Shown here piece after piece: positions 43,227 to 51,445 of a stretch of 64,000 nucleotides of DNA (positions are counted from its first letter, which is position 1; each line of letters opens with the position of its first letter). The DNA is from Marivita sp041725935 (GTDB lineage Bacteria; Pseudomonadota; Alphaproteobacteria; Rhodobacterales; Rhodobacteraceae): the NCBI GenBank assembly GCA_041725935.1, contig JBGRQD010000011.1:62001-126000 (forward strand). The letters run 5' to 3'. The notes beneath the pieces are model-generated. The model worked only from the letters and a program-made list of their open reading frames with translations, was not told where the DNA came from and made no database searches. A program made the position numbers and the translations under genes.

Positions 43227-44217
43227 CCCGCGCCACCACGTAATCGGCCAGATCATCCAGCATGTCGCGGATCGGATGTTCGGGAAGGGTGGCCAATGCC
43301 GAACGCGCCTTGGCAATCCAGTCATTCGCCTGGGCCCGTGTCGCCTCGAGCGTGCCGTGCTTGTTCAGAAGCGCAATCGCGTGGTCGAGATCGCCGTCTT
43401 CCTGCCGTCCCTTTTCGATGGTGCGCTTCCAGAACGCGCGTTCCTCGTCGTCACCCAAAGCCACCGCTTTGATCACCGGCAGTGTCAGCTTGCGCTCGCG
43501 GAAATCGTCGCCCACGTTCTTGCCCGTGGCGTCCGAGCCCCAGTAATCCAGAAGATCGTCAACGATCTGGAACGCGATCCCCAAAGCATCGCCATAGTCG
43601 AACAGCGCCTTGATCTGCGCCTCGTCCATATCGGCAATCACGCCGCCCACTTCGGTGGCTGCCGAAAACAGCGCCGCTGTCTTGCCACGCACCACTTGCA
43701 GGTAGATGTCTTCGGTTGTGCGCAAATCCTGCGCCGCCGTCATCTGCAACACTTCGCCTTCGGCAATGGTCGCGGCGGCGTCGGACAGGATGCGCAAGAC
43801 GCGGATGTTGTTGGTCTCGGTCATCAACTGGAACGACCGCGCGAACAGGTAGTCGCCCACCAGAACGCTCGACTTGTTGTCCCAGAGCAGGTTCGCCGTG
43901 GGCCGCCCGCGTCGTTTTTCGCTCTCATCGACCACGTCGTCATGCAGCAGCGTCGCGGTGTGGATGAATTCGACCGTTGCGGCCAGCTTGACGTGGTTGT
44001 CGCCCTCGTAGCCACACATGCGCGCTGCAGCCAGCGTCAGCATCGGTCGCAAGCGCTTGCCCCCCGCTTCGACCAGATGCGCGGTCACCTCGGGAATGCG
44101 CGGCGCGTGTTTCGACGCCATCCGCGTGCGGATCAGCGCGTTTACGTGCGCCATGTCATCCGACAGGATTTCTGCCAGCCGGTCATGCGGTTTTTGACTT
44201 GGTTTATCCAACATCAT
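43219..44217 (-). CDS. Polyprenyl diphosphate synthase (octaprenyl/decaprenyl type)
   Basis: The 332-residue trans-prenyltransferase makes the long isoprenoid side chain of ubiquinone. Both aspartate-rich motifs are present: LLHDDVVDES (Asp93, 94, 97) and FQIVDDLLDYWG, plus the GGKRLRP diphosphate-binding segment. No cluster of bulky residues before the first motif indicates a long product, as in IspB/DdsA. GAAGGA precedes the ATGATG pair; I chose 44217. It converges on ispE, an isoprenoid gene, with stop codons overlapping. Confidence 0.93.
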   Translation of the reverse strand: MMLDKPSQKPHDRLAEILSDDMAHVNALIRTRMASKHAPRIPEVTAHLVEAGGKRLRPMLTLAAARMCGYEGDNHVKLAATVEFIHTATLLHDDVVDESEKRRGRPTANLLWDNKSSVLVGDYLFARSFQLMTETNNIRVLRILSDAAATIAEGEVLQMTAAQDLRTTEDIYLQVVRGKTAALFSAATEVGGVIADMDEAQIKALFDYGDALGIAFQIVDDLLDYWGSDATGKNVGDDFRERKLTLPVIKAVALGDDEERAFWKRTIEKGRQEDGDLDHAIALLNKHGTLEATRAQANDWIAKARSALATLPEHPIRDMLDDLADYVVARVN

Positions 44218-44273
44218 CACCATTCCTTCAGGAAGGCTCGACAAATCGGGCCGGGTGTTCCTACATCATCGTC

Positions 44274-44489
44274 ATGGAAGAGCTTTTGCGCACCAATGAC
44301 ATCACATTGATACCGCTCGCCCGAGCCGTGCTTGAGGACGAGGGTATAGACAGCTTTGAATTGGACGTAAACATGAGCGTCCTCGAAGGCTCGATCGGAA
44401 TACTGCCGCGCCGACTTATGGTGCGCAGCGACGAACTTGACGATGCAAGACGTGTTCTGCGCGAATACGGTGTCAAGTTTGAGGATTGA
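44274..44489 (+). CDS. DUF2007 domain protein
   Basis: The 71-residue protein begins MEELLRTNDITLIPLARAVL. It has the DUF2007 pattern of a beta strand, a helix with ARAVLEDEGID, and the terminal VRSDELDDARRVLREYG. The family has a small alpha/beta fold similar to the PII/GlnB topology and is often called a putative signal-transducing protein; no ligand is known. It overlaps the start of the methyltransferase gene by about 20 bp. Confidence 0.86.
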   Translation: MEELLRTNDITLIPLARAVLEDEGIDSFELDVNMSVLEGSIGILPRRLMVRSDELDDARRVLREYGVKFED

Positions 44490-45285
44490 GCCGTTTGCGG
44501 CAGACGAACTGACCCGCAATGATTTCCTGGGCGGTGCGGTGCGGTTGTGGCAACCCAAGGATGGCTATCGCGCCGGGGTCGATCCTGTCTTGCTTGCGGC
44601 GTCAATCCCGGCAGAGACTGGCGAAACCGTGCTTGAACTGGGCTGTGGAGGTGGGGCGGCGCTGGCCTGTCTGGCAACGCGGGTGCCCGGCGTCACCTGC
44701 GCTGGGGTGGAAATGCAACCGGCCTATGCCGATCTCGCGCAGCGCAACCTCGAGGACAATGGCCTGACGGGCACGGTGCATTGCGCGGACCTTGCGGCCT
44801 TGCCCGAGGCCGTCAAATCCCAGCGCTTTGATCATGTGATCGCGAATCCCCCGTATTTCGAGGATTTTCGGGCTGTTGCCCCCCGGTCGCAGGACCGCGC
44901 AGTGTCTCGTTCCGGGGCGCTGCCGTTGGAAACATGGGTCAGCGTCGCCTCCAGACGACTCAAGCCCGGAGGCATGGCCACCTTCATTCAGCGCGCCGAT
45001 CGGTTGCCCGAATTGATGAGCGCGTTTTTCGCCTGTCTTGGTGCGCTGGAGCTGTGGCCGATCCATCCGCGCAGTGCACGACCGGCGCGGCTTGTCCTGT
45101 TGCGTGGGCGCAAGGAACGACGCGCAGCGTTTCTGGCACATCCGCCGCTTGTGCTGCATTGCGGCGAAAGCCACGAAAAGGATGGTGATTCGTACACCGA
45201 AACAGTGTCACGGGTCCTCAGGTCGCCCAAGCCGTTGCCGTTTCCTGAGCAAATGCCTCAAGTTAACCGCAAGGCTCGGCGATAA
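44470..45285 (+). CDS. tRNA1(Val) (adenine37-N6)-methyltransferase-like protein
   Basis: The 271-residue SAM-dependent methyltransferase has motif I VLELGCGGGAALACLA and the N6-adenine catalytic motif ANPPYF. The N-terminal NDFLGGAVRLWQPKDGYRAGVD matches the TrmN6/YfiC family. The start is uncertain: GTG 44470, TTG 44479 or TTG 44437 are possible, and none has a good ribosome binding site. It overlaps the DUF2007 gene, suggesting coupled translation. Confidence 0.88.
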   Translation: MSSLRIEPFAADELTRNDFLGGAVRLWQPKDGYRAGVDPVLLAASIPAETGETVLELGCGGGAALACLATRVPGVTCAGVEMQPAYADLAQRNLEDNGLTGTVHCADLAALPEAVKSQRFDHVIANPPYFEDFRAVAPRSQDRAVSRSGALPLETWVSVASRRLKPGGMATFIQRADRLPELMSAFFACLGALELWPIHPRSARPARLVLLRGRKERRAAFLAHPPLVLHCGESHEKDGDSYTETVSRVLRSPKPLPFPEQMPQVNRKARR

Positions 45286-45366
45286 TTTACCAACTGTGCG
45301 GGTGCAGCGTGACAGAATTGTAAAACTGTGATCGACTGAAGATCTAATCAGTCACAGGAGGACTTC

Positions 45367-45528
45367 ATGAGCTTGACTTCACATCTTCAGGAACTGAAGC
45401 GAAAGCACAAATCCCTCTCTGAAGAGGTCGAACAGGCCCAACGCGCGCCAGGCATTGACGACCTGACCGTTGCTTCGATGAAGAAGCAGAAACTCCGTCT
45501 CAAGGAAGAGATTGAACGCCTCTCCTGA
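45367..45528 (+). CDS. YdcH family protein (DUF465)
   Basis: The 53-residue protein is almost fully helical: SHLQELKRKHKSLSEEVEQ, a short turn with APGIDD, then SMKKQKLRLKEEIERL. This antiparallel two-helix design, with the 'K.kLrLKeEIerl' end, is the DUF465/YdcH family found across proteobacteria; the function is unknown. A strong CAGGAGG site lies 6 bp upstream of the ATG, and an intrinsic terminator follows. Confidence 0.9.
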   Translation: MSLTSHLQELKRKHKSLSEEVEQAQRAPGIDDLTVASMKKQKLRLKEEIERLS

Positions 45529-45536
45529 ACAGCATC

Positions 45537-45562
45537 GGCCCGGGTCTCCCCCCGGGCCTTTT
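45537..45562 (+). terminator. Intrinsic terminator of the ydcH-like gene
   Basis: Perfect 8-bp arms GGCCCGGG / CCCGGGCC with a 6-nt loop are followed by TTTT, beginning 8 bp after the stop codon. Confidence 0.85.
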
Positions 45563-46158
45563 CATTTCCGGAACTTCTGAACAGCAACCACTTCGGATTG
45601 CACCAATTCGTGCCCGCCCGGATGCCAGTGCACCGTCACTTCGGCATTCTGCGAGCGCAGGTAAGCCAGCAGTGATTTTGTCAAAGGTGCCGGGCAGATT
45701 GGATCGCGTTCTCCGGCCGTGACAAGCCAGCGTGTCTGCGCCAGCCCCGCTTGCGGTGCTGGTGTCCACGGGATCAAAGGATGCATCGCGATCACATCGG
45801 TGAAGAGGTCCGGTTGGTCAAAGGTCATCGCCGCTGTGATATTCGCGCCGTTGGAATAACCAAGGGCGATCACCCGCGTCGCGCTGGTTTCGATCACCCG
45901 TGAGCGGACGAAATCGGCCATAGTATCCCGCCGTTTGGCCAAATCCTCCATGTCATAGACGCCTTCCCCGGTGCGCCGGAAATAGCGTGCCATGCCATGT
46001 TCAGACACGTCCCCACGCGGCGACACCACGTGTGCGCCCGGCCAAAGCTGTTCTGCCAGCCCATGGAACTGATGCTCGTCACCGCCGGTGCCATGAAAGG
46101 TGAACACCAAGGGCGCGCCCGGCATGCCCTTGGTTTCGCGCAGGATGTAGTCAGTCAA
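45562..46158 (-). CDS. Alpha/beta hydrolase, phospholipase/carboxylesterase family (MhqD-like)
   Basis: The 198-residue esterase has FTFHGTGGDEHQ (oxyanion side), the nucleophile in ALGYSNGANI, Asp in GERDPICP and His in GGHEL. This is the layout of the MhqD/YodD and lysophospholipase-carboxylesterase families. The probable start is TTG 46158, with GGAG upstream, overlapping the stop of the dioxygenase-like gene by 8 bp. An ATG at 46125 is an alternative. The pair with the MhqO-like gene suggests a role in quinone or hydroquinone stress. Confidence 0.86.
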   Translation of the reverse strand: MTDYILRETKGMPGAPLVFTFHGTGGDEHQFHGLAEQLWPGAHVVSPRGDVSEHGMARYFRRTGEGVYDMEDLAKRRDTMADFVRSRVIETSATRVIALGYSNGANITAAMTFDQPDLFTDVIAMHPLIPWTPAPQAGLAQTRWLVTAGERDPICPAPLTKSLLAYLRSQNAEVTVHWHPGGHELVQSEVVAVQKFRK

Positions 46159-47083
46159 CGATCGGCTCCAGGTACTTTTCTTCGAGCACTTGGCGCAAAT
46201 GTTCATGCTGCGACGGCAATTTCAGCGCTTCGCCAAGATGCGCGGTGTCCTCGTCGCGGTCAAAGCCCGGCTCGTTGGTTGCCACTTCGAACAGAACGCC
46301 ACCCGGTGTGCGGAAATAGATCGCGTAGAAATAATCGCGGTCGATCACCGGGGTGACCTGGTACCCGGTGTCCATAAGCGCGCGGCGCACTTCAAGCTGC
46401 TTCTCGCGGTTGTCCACGGCAAACGCGATGTGGTGCACCGACCCCGCGCCCTGATCCGCGCCCGTGCCACTGACCTCGGTGATGTCGATCACATTCGCCT
46501 CGTTGCCGCCGGGTACGTGGAAGCGGGTGACATTATCCTGATGGTCCAGCTTTTCATAACCCATGAAGCGCAGCAACTCCGCGCTGGCGCCCGCGTCGCG
46601 CAGGCGCATGTCGGCGCTGTGAAAGCCCCGGATCGCGCTGTCGGCCGGAACGCCGTTTTCGGTCCAGGGTGCGCGGGCATCGCCGTCGGCTTCCACAAGC
46701 ACAAACCCATCGCCATCCGGCCCGTCAAAGCGCAGGCGGTTTTCGCCGAAGGTCGCCTCAGATTTGATGTTTCTCACGTCGAAGGTTGCAAGCCGATCTT
46801 GCCAATAGGGCAGGCTGCCCTTTGGCACTGAAAATCCGGTGATCCCAACCTCACCCGTGCCGGGAGTGCCGCGGCGTGCGTTCGGGAACGGAAAATAGGT
46901 CATGACAGTGCCGGGCGTTCCCGCCTCGTCGCCATAATAGAGATGATATACCTCGGGTGCGTCGAAGTTGACGGTCTTCTTGATGCGGCGCAGTCCAAGC
47001 GTCTTGGTGAAGAAATCGTTGTTTGATTGCGCACCGCTGGCGATCGAGGTCACGTGGTGCAGTCCGTTGATCTGGTTGATCAT
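46151..47083 (-). CDS. Ring-cleaving dioxygenase, VOC/glyoxalase family (MhqO-like)
   Basis: The 310-residue protein is a tandem of two vicinal-oxygen-chelate modules. It begins INGLHHVTSIASGAQ with the first metal His, and later has GAGSVHHIAFAVD and FRTPGGVLFEVAT with the second His and Glu. This fits the ring-cleaving dioxygenases annotated as MhqO/YkcA-like, proposed to act on hydroquinones. GGGAGA precedes the ATG. It is cotranscribed with the MhqD-like esterase. No MarR-type regulator lies nearby. Confidence 0.88.
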   Translation of the reverse strand: MINQINGLHHVTSIASGAQSNNDFFTKTLGLRRIKKTVNFDAPEVYHLYYGDEAGTPGTVMTYFPFPNARRGTPGTGEVGITGFSVPKGSLPYWQDRLATFDVRNIKSEATFGENRLRFDGPDGDGFVLVEADGDARAPWTENGVPADSAIRGFHSADMRLRDAGASAELLRFMGYEKLDHQDNVTRFHVPGGNEANVIDITEVSGTGADQGAGSVHHIAFAVDNREKQLEVRRALMDTGYQVTPVIDRDYFYAIYFRTPGGVLFEVATNEPGFDRDEDTAHLGEALKLPSQHEHLRQVLEEKYLEPIVD

Positions 47084-47186
47084 GTCAGGTCTCCCAAAAA
47101 TCCAAATTTGCTGTTGGACGACTAACTATCTGTAATTTTACGCACATAAATACCGGTTTACGCGCCTATTTTGTGCATTTTCGCAC

Positions 47187-48050
47187 TCAGAGGCGGCGTG
47201 ACGCAAGCGCAGCTATGCCTGCGCCCACGGTAATCAGCACGGCTGCAGCGACGAGCTGCCACGATGCCTGTGCAAATCCCGCAACGATCAGAACCACTGT
47301 CGACAACAGCGGCGCGGCATAGCTTGCCACACCCAAGAGCTGGATGTCACCGCGCTTCACACCGATGTCCCAAACGTAAAACGCAAGCCCCACGGGACCA
47401 AGCCCGAGAGCCACCACCGAAATCCATCCGAATCCGCTGTTCGGCCAGACCGTTGTTTCGAAGGCCAAATGCGCAGGTACGGACAAGAGCGCCGTGAGCA
47501 CGCAAAACACCGCAACCGCTTCGGTCGGCGTCGTGCCAAGACGACGTGACAGAACGGAATAGCTGCTCCATGTCAGGGCACAAAATCCGGCAAGGATCAG
47601 ACCGGGTGTGGCGGATGCCTCAAAGCTGAACCCATTGCGCAACACGATCAGTGCAGCCCCTGCAAACGACACGAGAGCCCCAAGAATATGCCCAGCCCTT
47701 AACCGTTCACCCGGCAAAAGCCCGGAAAACAGGACTATGAACAAGGGCCAGAGATAGGCGATCAGCCCTGCCTCGGCTGGTGGGGCAAGGCGTAGGGCAG
47801 AATAGTACAACGCATGATAGCCGAACAAACCGGCGGTTCCGAACGCGTAAACCGTCCACGGGATCGATAGCAGCACCGATACCCGACCACGCACCGACAG
47901 CCAGACAATGCCTACCGCCCCCCCGATCGCAAAGGTCAATGCGTTCAGTTGAAACGGCGGAACGGGGGCTGATCCCGCAGTGAACAGCGCGAGCAGCGCC
48001 CAAAGCAGAACGGCGACAAATCCGATGCTGGTGGCGGCGTTGCGGGTCAT
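47187..48050 (-). CDS. DMT family transporter (EamA, YddG-like)
   Basis: The 287-residue membrane protein has ten predicted helices in two EamA halves. Features such as PPAEAGLIAYLWPLFIVLFSGLLPGE after TM3 and SYAAPLLSTVVLI near the end match the YddG-like aromatic amino acid exporter subgroup. The substrate cannot be set by sequence alone. It is upstream of the MhqO-like gene on the same strand, with a 103-bp AT-rich gap that probably carries the promoter of that gene. Confidence 0.88.
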   Translation of the reverse strand: MTRNAATSIGFVAVLLWALLALFTAGSAPVPPFQLNALTFAIGGAVGIVWLSVRGRVSVLLSIPWTVYAFGTAGLFGYHALYYSALRLAPPAEAGLIAYLWPLFIVLFSGLLPGERLRAGHILGALVSFAGAALIVLRNGFSFEASATPGLILAGFCALTWSSYSVLSRRLGTTPTEAVAVFCVLTALLSVPAHLAFETTVWPNSGFGWISVVALGLGPVGLAFYVWDIGVKRGDIQLLGVASYAAPLLSTVVLIVAGFAQASWQLVAAAVLITVGAGIAALASRRL

Positions 48051-48073
48051 ATACCCCGCTAATCCGGGTCATC

Positions 48074-48103
48074 GAAAAAGAAAAGACCCGCCGAACGGGC
48101 GGG
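48074..48103 (-). terminator. Intrinsic terminator of phaB
   Basis: On the minus strand a hairpin CCCGCC / GGCGGG (5-nt loop) is followed by TCTTTTCTTTTT. It lies 26 bp after the phaB stop and before the DMT transporter gene. Confidence 0.75.
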
Positions 48104-48128
48104 CCTTCCATGTGCCGGGAATTGCGGC

Positions 48129-48851
48129 TCAGACGAAGAACTGCGCTCCGTTTGCCGAAATGGTCGATCCGTTGATGAAGCCCGACTGCTCGGACGCCAA
48201 AAACACCACGCAGCGCGCGATCTCATCGGGCTCGCCCAATCGGCCCGCCGGGATACCGGCCACGATCTTGCCGCGCACCTCTTCGGGGATCGACATGACC
48301 ATTTCCGTCGCGATGTAGCCGGGGCAGATCGCGTTTGCGGTGATACCCGCGCGCGCGCCTTCCTGCGCCAGTGATTTCACGATGCCCAGATCGCCCGCCT
48401 TGGTCGCGGCATAGTTCACTTGGCCGAACTGGCCTTTCTGACCGTTGATCGACGAAATCACGATCACGCGGCCGAACTTGCGCTCGCGCATGCCCGGCCA
48501 GACCGGGTGTACGGTGTTGAACACGCCGGTGAGGTTGGTGTCGATCACCTCTTTCCAGGCCTCGGGGGTCATCTTGTGAAACGGAGCGTCGCGGGTGATC
48601 CCCGCGTTGGCGACCACCACGTCGATCGGACCGAGATCGGCCTCGACCTGTTCGATCCCGGCTTTGGACGCGTCGTAATCGGCGACGTTCCACTTGTAGG
48701 TTTTGATGCCGGTCGCTTCGGTGAATTGCGCCGCTTTCTCGTCGTTGCCAGCGTAAGTCGCGGCAACATCATAGCCTTCGGCCTTGAGCGCTTTGGAAAT
48801 GGCTTCGCCGATACCGCGGCTGCCGCCGGTGACGAGTGCTACACGTGCCAT
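48129..48851 (-). CDS. phaB: Acetoacetyl-CoA reductase
   Basis: The 240-residue short-chain dehydrogenase reduces acetoacetyl-CoA to (R)-3-hydroxybutyryl-CoA, the monomer for polyhydroxybutyrate. The cofactor motif is VTGGSRGIGEAI, the catalytic Ser is in VISSINGQKG, and Tyr and Lys are in NYAATKAG. FGQVNYAATKAG with the C-terminal NGAQFFV is typical of PhaB. GGAG precedes the ATG. phaA lies 161 bp upstream with its own terminator in between. phaC, the polymerase, is not in the window. Confidence 0.93.
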   Translation of the reverse strand: MARVALVTGGSRGIGEAISKALKAEGYDVAATYAGNDEKAAQFTEATGIKTYKWNVADYDASKAGIEQVEADLGPIDVVVANAGITRDAPFHKMTPEAWKEVIDTNLTGVFNTVHPVWPGMRERKFGRVIVISSINGQKGQFGQVNYAATKAGDLGIVKSLAQEGARAGITANAICPGYIATEMVMSIPEEVRGKIVAGIPAGRLGEPDEIARCVVFLASEQSGFINGSTISANGAQFFV

Positions 48852-48967
48852 AGGGGGTTCTCCTCTCGGGTGGTCTATACAAGTAAGGTTGTTATATTTT
48901 TGCTTTCCCGTGCGCAACATTATTGCGCGGCGAAAGAGCAAAAATGATATTGGGTCAGATATGGAAA

Positions 48968-48987
48968 GGGGCGCACTGTGGCGCCCC
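48968..48987 (-). terminator. Terminator hairpin after phaA
   Basis: On the minus strand GGGGCGC / GCGCCCC (6-nt loop) is followed by TTTCC, 26 bp after the phaA stop. A second, imperfect inverted repeat (about 48897-48946) lies between it and phaB. Confidence 0.6.
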
Positions 48988-49012
48988 CGATATGCAGTCG
49001 ATCCGGTCGGGG

Positions 49013-50188
49013 TCAGCCCCGCTCCACGCAGAGCGCGACGCCCATGCCGCCGCCGATGCAGAGCGTGGCAAGACCCTTCTTGGCATCACGGCGCTGCATT
49101 TCGAACAGCAGCGTGTTCAGAACGCGCGCGCCCGAAGCGCCGATCGGGTGGCCGATCGCAATTGCGCCGCCGTTCACGTTCACGATCTCCGGGTCCCAGC
49201 CCATGTCCTTGTTGACGGCGCAGGCCTGCGCGGCGAAGGCTTCGTTGGCTTCGACGAGGTCGAGATCACCGACCGACCAGCCCGCCTTTTCCAGCGCCTT
49301 GCGCGATGCGTGGATCGGGCCGACACCCATGATTGCGGGGTCCAGACCGGCGGTCGCATAGGATGCGATTCGGGCCATCGGTGTGATGCCGCGCTTGGAC
49401 GCATTTTCTTCGCTCATCAGCAGGACGCCTGCGGCACCGTCGTTCAGACCGGATGCGTTGGCCGCCGTGACCGACCCGTCCTTGGCGAAGGCGGGGCGCA
49501 GTTTCTGCATGCTTTCGAGCGTCGCGCCGTGACGGATGTATTCATCCTTGTCGACGACGATGTCGCCTTTGCGGGTCTTGATGGTGAACGCGATCACCTC
49601 GTCATCGAACTTGCCCGCCTTTTGCGCCGCTTCGGCCTTGTTCTGGCTGGCCAGTGCAAAGGCGTCCTGCATCTCGCGGCTGATCTGCCACTTTTCAGCG
49701 ACGTTCTCGGCGGTCTGGCCCATGTGATAGCCATTGAACGCGTCCCACAAACCGTCACGGATCATCGTGTCGATGTATTGCATGTCACCCATCTTGTGAC
49801 CCTGCCGCAGGTTCGCGGCATGGGGCGACATCGACATGTTTTCCTGACCACCGGCGCAGATGACATCGGCATCGCCAAGCATGATGTGCTGTGCGCCAAG
49901 GGCAACGGCGCGAAGGCCCGAGCCACAGACCTGGTTGATGCCCCATGCCGCGCTTTCCTGCGGCAGACCGGCGTTGATATGCGCCTGACGCGCCGGGTTT
50001 TGGCCCTGCGCCGCAGTCAGGACCTGGCCGAGGATCGTTTCCGACACGGCTTCCTTTTCGATGCCCGCGCGCTCGACCAGCGCGTTCAGAACGGCTGTGC
50101 CCAGATCATGTGCGGGTGTGTTTGCGAAAGAGCCGCCGAACGAGCCAACGGCCGTCCGTGCGGCGGATGCGATAACGACGTTGGTCAT
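49013..50188 (-). CDS. phaA: Acetyl-CoA acetyltransferase
   Basis: The 391-residue thiolase condenses two acetyl-CoA to acetoacetyl-CoA. The acyl-accepting Cys is in NQVCGSGLRAVALG, the catalytic His in NGGAIAIGHPIGASG, and the second Cys in ATLCIGGGMG. GGAGGG is the ribosome binding site for ATG 50188. Length and motifs fit the biosynthetic thiolase (PhaA/AtoB). With phaB downstream it supplies hydroxybutyryl-CoA for storage polymer or for the ethylmalonyl-CoA pathway. Confidence 0.95.
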   Translation of the reverse strand: MTNVVIASAARTAVGSFGGSFANTPAHDLGTAVLNALVERAGIEKEAVSETILGQVLTAAQGQNPARQAHINAGLPQESAAWGINQVCGSGLRAVALGAQHIMLGDADVICAGGQENMSMSPHAANLRQGHKMGDMQYIDTMIRDGLWDAFNGYHMGQTAENVAEKWQISREMQDAFALASQNKAEAAQKAGKFDDEVIAFTIKTRKGDIVVDKDEYIRHGATLESMQKLRPAFAKDGSVTAANASGLNDGAAGVLLMSEENASKRGITPMARIASYATAGLDPAIMGVGPIHASRKALEKAGWSVGDLDLVEANEAFAAQACAVNKDMGWDPEIVNVNGGAIAIGHPIGASGARVLNTLLFEMQRRDAKKGLATLCIGGGMGVALCVERG

Positions 50189-50377
50189 ATGTCCCTCCAC
50201 CAAAGTCATGGTCCAAGTGTGATTCCACAGGGATTATTGCGCAAAAGCGCGTGCGGCCCCAGACCCATTCCGGCGCTGTCGTAACGTAATGGTAGACATT
50301 CGCATACCGGACAGGGTGTCTCAGGGTCTCTGCGCATGGCGGGGTTGACGTTGCGGCATGGCGGCAGAGCCACAGTG

Positions 50378-51205
50378 TCAATGGACCACGCGCGTCGGGG
50401 TGATTGGCTGCCAAGGTGGATCGACGCTGGGTGCGCCGAAATAGTAGCCCTGAAGGAAATCGATCCCAAGCTCGGCCAGCATCTGCGCGTCGGGTGCGGT
50501 TTCAACAAATTCGGCCACGGTAAACATGTCGAATTGCTGCGCAATCGCGAGGATCGCGCGGGTCAGCACCTGGTTGTCGGGGTCTGTCGCGATGCCCCGA
50601 ATGAACTGCCCGTCGATCTTGAGGATATCGAACTGGAACTCCCGCAGATACCTGAGCGCTGTATAGCCTGCGCCGAAATCATCCAGCGCAAAACTGATGC
50701 CCTGCCGTTGCAGGTCGCGCATTGCCTGCACCACCAGTTCGGGCACCAGCATGGCCGACACTTCGGTGATTTCGAGGATCAGCCGTTCCGCGACGGACGG
50801 ATCGCGCGAGATGCCGCGTTCCAGGACCTTGCGCCATTTCGGATAGCCGATGGACCGCGCCGACAGGTTGATCGCAAGACGGATTCCGGGGTTCTGCGCC
50901 AGAACCCGCAAGCCGTGTTCGAGCGCAAGGCAATCCAGAATCCGCCCGCTTTCCCGTTCCTCGATGCTTTCGATGAACTGGGCGGCGGGAATGATGCGGC
51001 CGGTAGGGTCGGTGACACGGATCAGCCCTTCGTAAAATGCGACCTGTGTTTGGTGTTGCGCCTGCACCACCGGTTGAAAGGCCAGCCTGACCTCCCGGTG
51101 GTGCACCGCGTCTTCGACGATCCTCAGGATATCCTGATCACGTTTCTGCGCGGCGGCATCCAGTGGTGATGGCTCAAGTGTCTTGCGTGAGGCGCGGTAC
51201 GGCAT
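50378..51205 (-). CDS. EAL domain protein, probable c-di-GMP phosphodiesterase
   Basis: The 275-residue protein is a lone EAL domain with a short N-terminal polar segment. The signature motif reads EGL (residues 59-61) instead of EAL. Other catalytic residues look intact: INLSARS, LEITEVS, DDFGAGYTAL, LKIDGQFI and AEFVET, with QGYYFG at the end. It would hydrolyse c-di-GMP to pGpG, or act as a receptor if inactive. No sensor or GGDEF domain is attached. The ATG at 51205 follows AGAGGGG. Confidence 0.9.
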   Translation of the reverse strand: MPYRASRKTLEPSPLDAAAQKRDQDILRIVEDAVHHREVRLAFQPVVQAQHQTQVAFYEGLIRVTDPTGRIIPAAQFIESIEERESGRILDCLALEHGLRVLAQNPGIRLAINLSARSIGYPKWRKVLERGISRDPSVAERLILEITEVSAMLVPELVVQAMRDLQRQGISFALDDFGAGYTALRYLREFQFDILKIDGQFIRGIATDPDNQVLTRAILAIAQQFDMFTVAEFVETAPDAQMLAELGIDFLQGYYFGAPSVDPPWQPITPTRVVH

Positions 51206-51297
51206 GGAATCCCCTCTTGATTTCTGGGGGCAGTGTCCGCCAAAGGCCTTAAACAAGGCTTAAAGCGCATGGGCTCGGCCTTGCCGAATTTCGTTTG

Positions 51298-51325
51298 TTG
51301 ACTCTGGAGGGCACCGCCGTATAAC
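51298..51325 (+). promoter_or_regulatory. Promoter of rpsD
   Basis: TTGACT (51298-51303) and TATAAC (51320-51325) are separated by 16 bp. Transcription would start near 51332, giving a leader of about 115 nt before the GTG start of rpsD. Such a long leader may hold an autoregulatory site for S4, though I did not derive a structure. Confidence 0.72.
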
Positions 51326-51445
51326 CGCGGCTTAGTTGGTGTTGGTGGCTCCCGCAAGGGAATGCCTGTCATGGGCCTCAAGCCCAAGAGGACAACGCCC
51401 TTCATAGTCGCCCGTCAGGGCGTCGTTCCAAGAAGGAGATCAGCC

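Noticed and set aside
48897..48946. Imperfect inverted repeat between phaA and phaB as an operator
   Set aside because: The arms (TTTTGCTTTCCC... / ...GAAAGAGCAAAA) match only partly and no regulator gene is near. It could equally be a terminator remnant, so I did not call it an operator.
48923..50284. 453-codon + strand frame across phaA
   Set aside because: Antisense to a complete thiolase with all catalytic motifs; the predicted protein is low in pattern.
51362..51445. N-terminal extension of rpsD from an upstream ATG
   Set aside because: S4 is 206 residues when started at GTG 51446, which has an ideal ribosome binding site; the extension would cover the leader.
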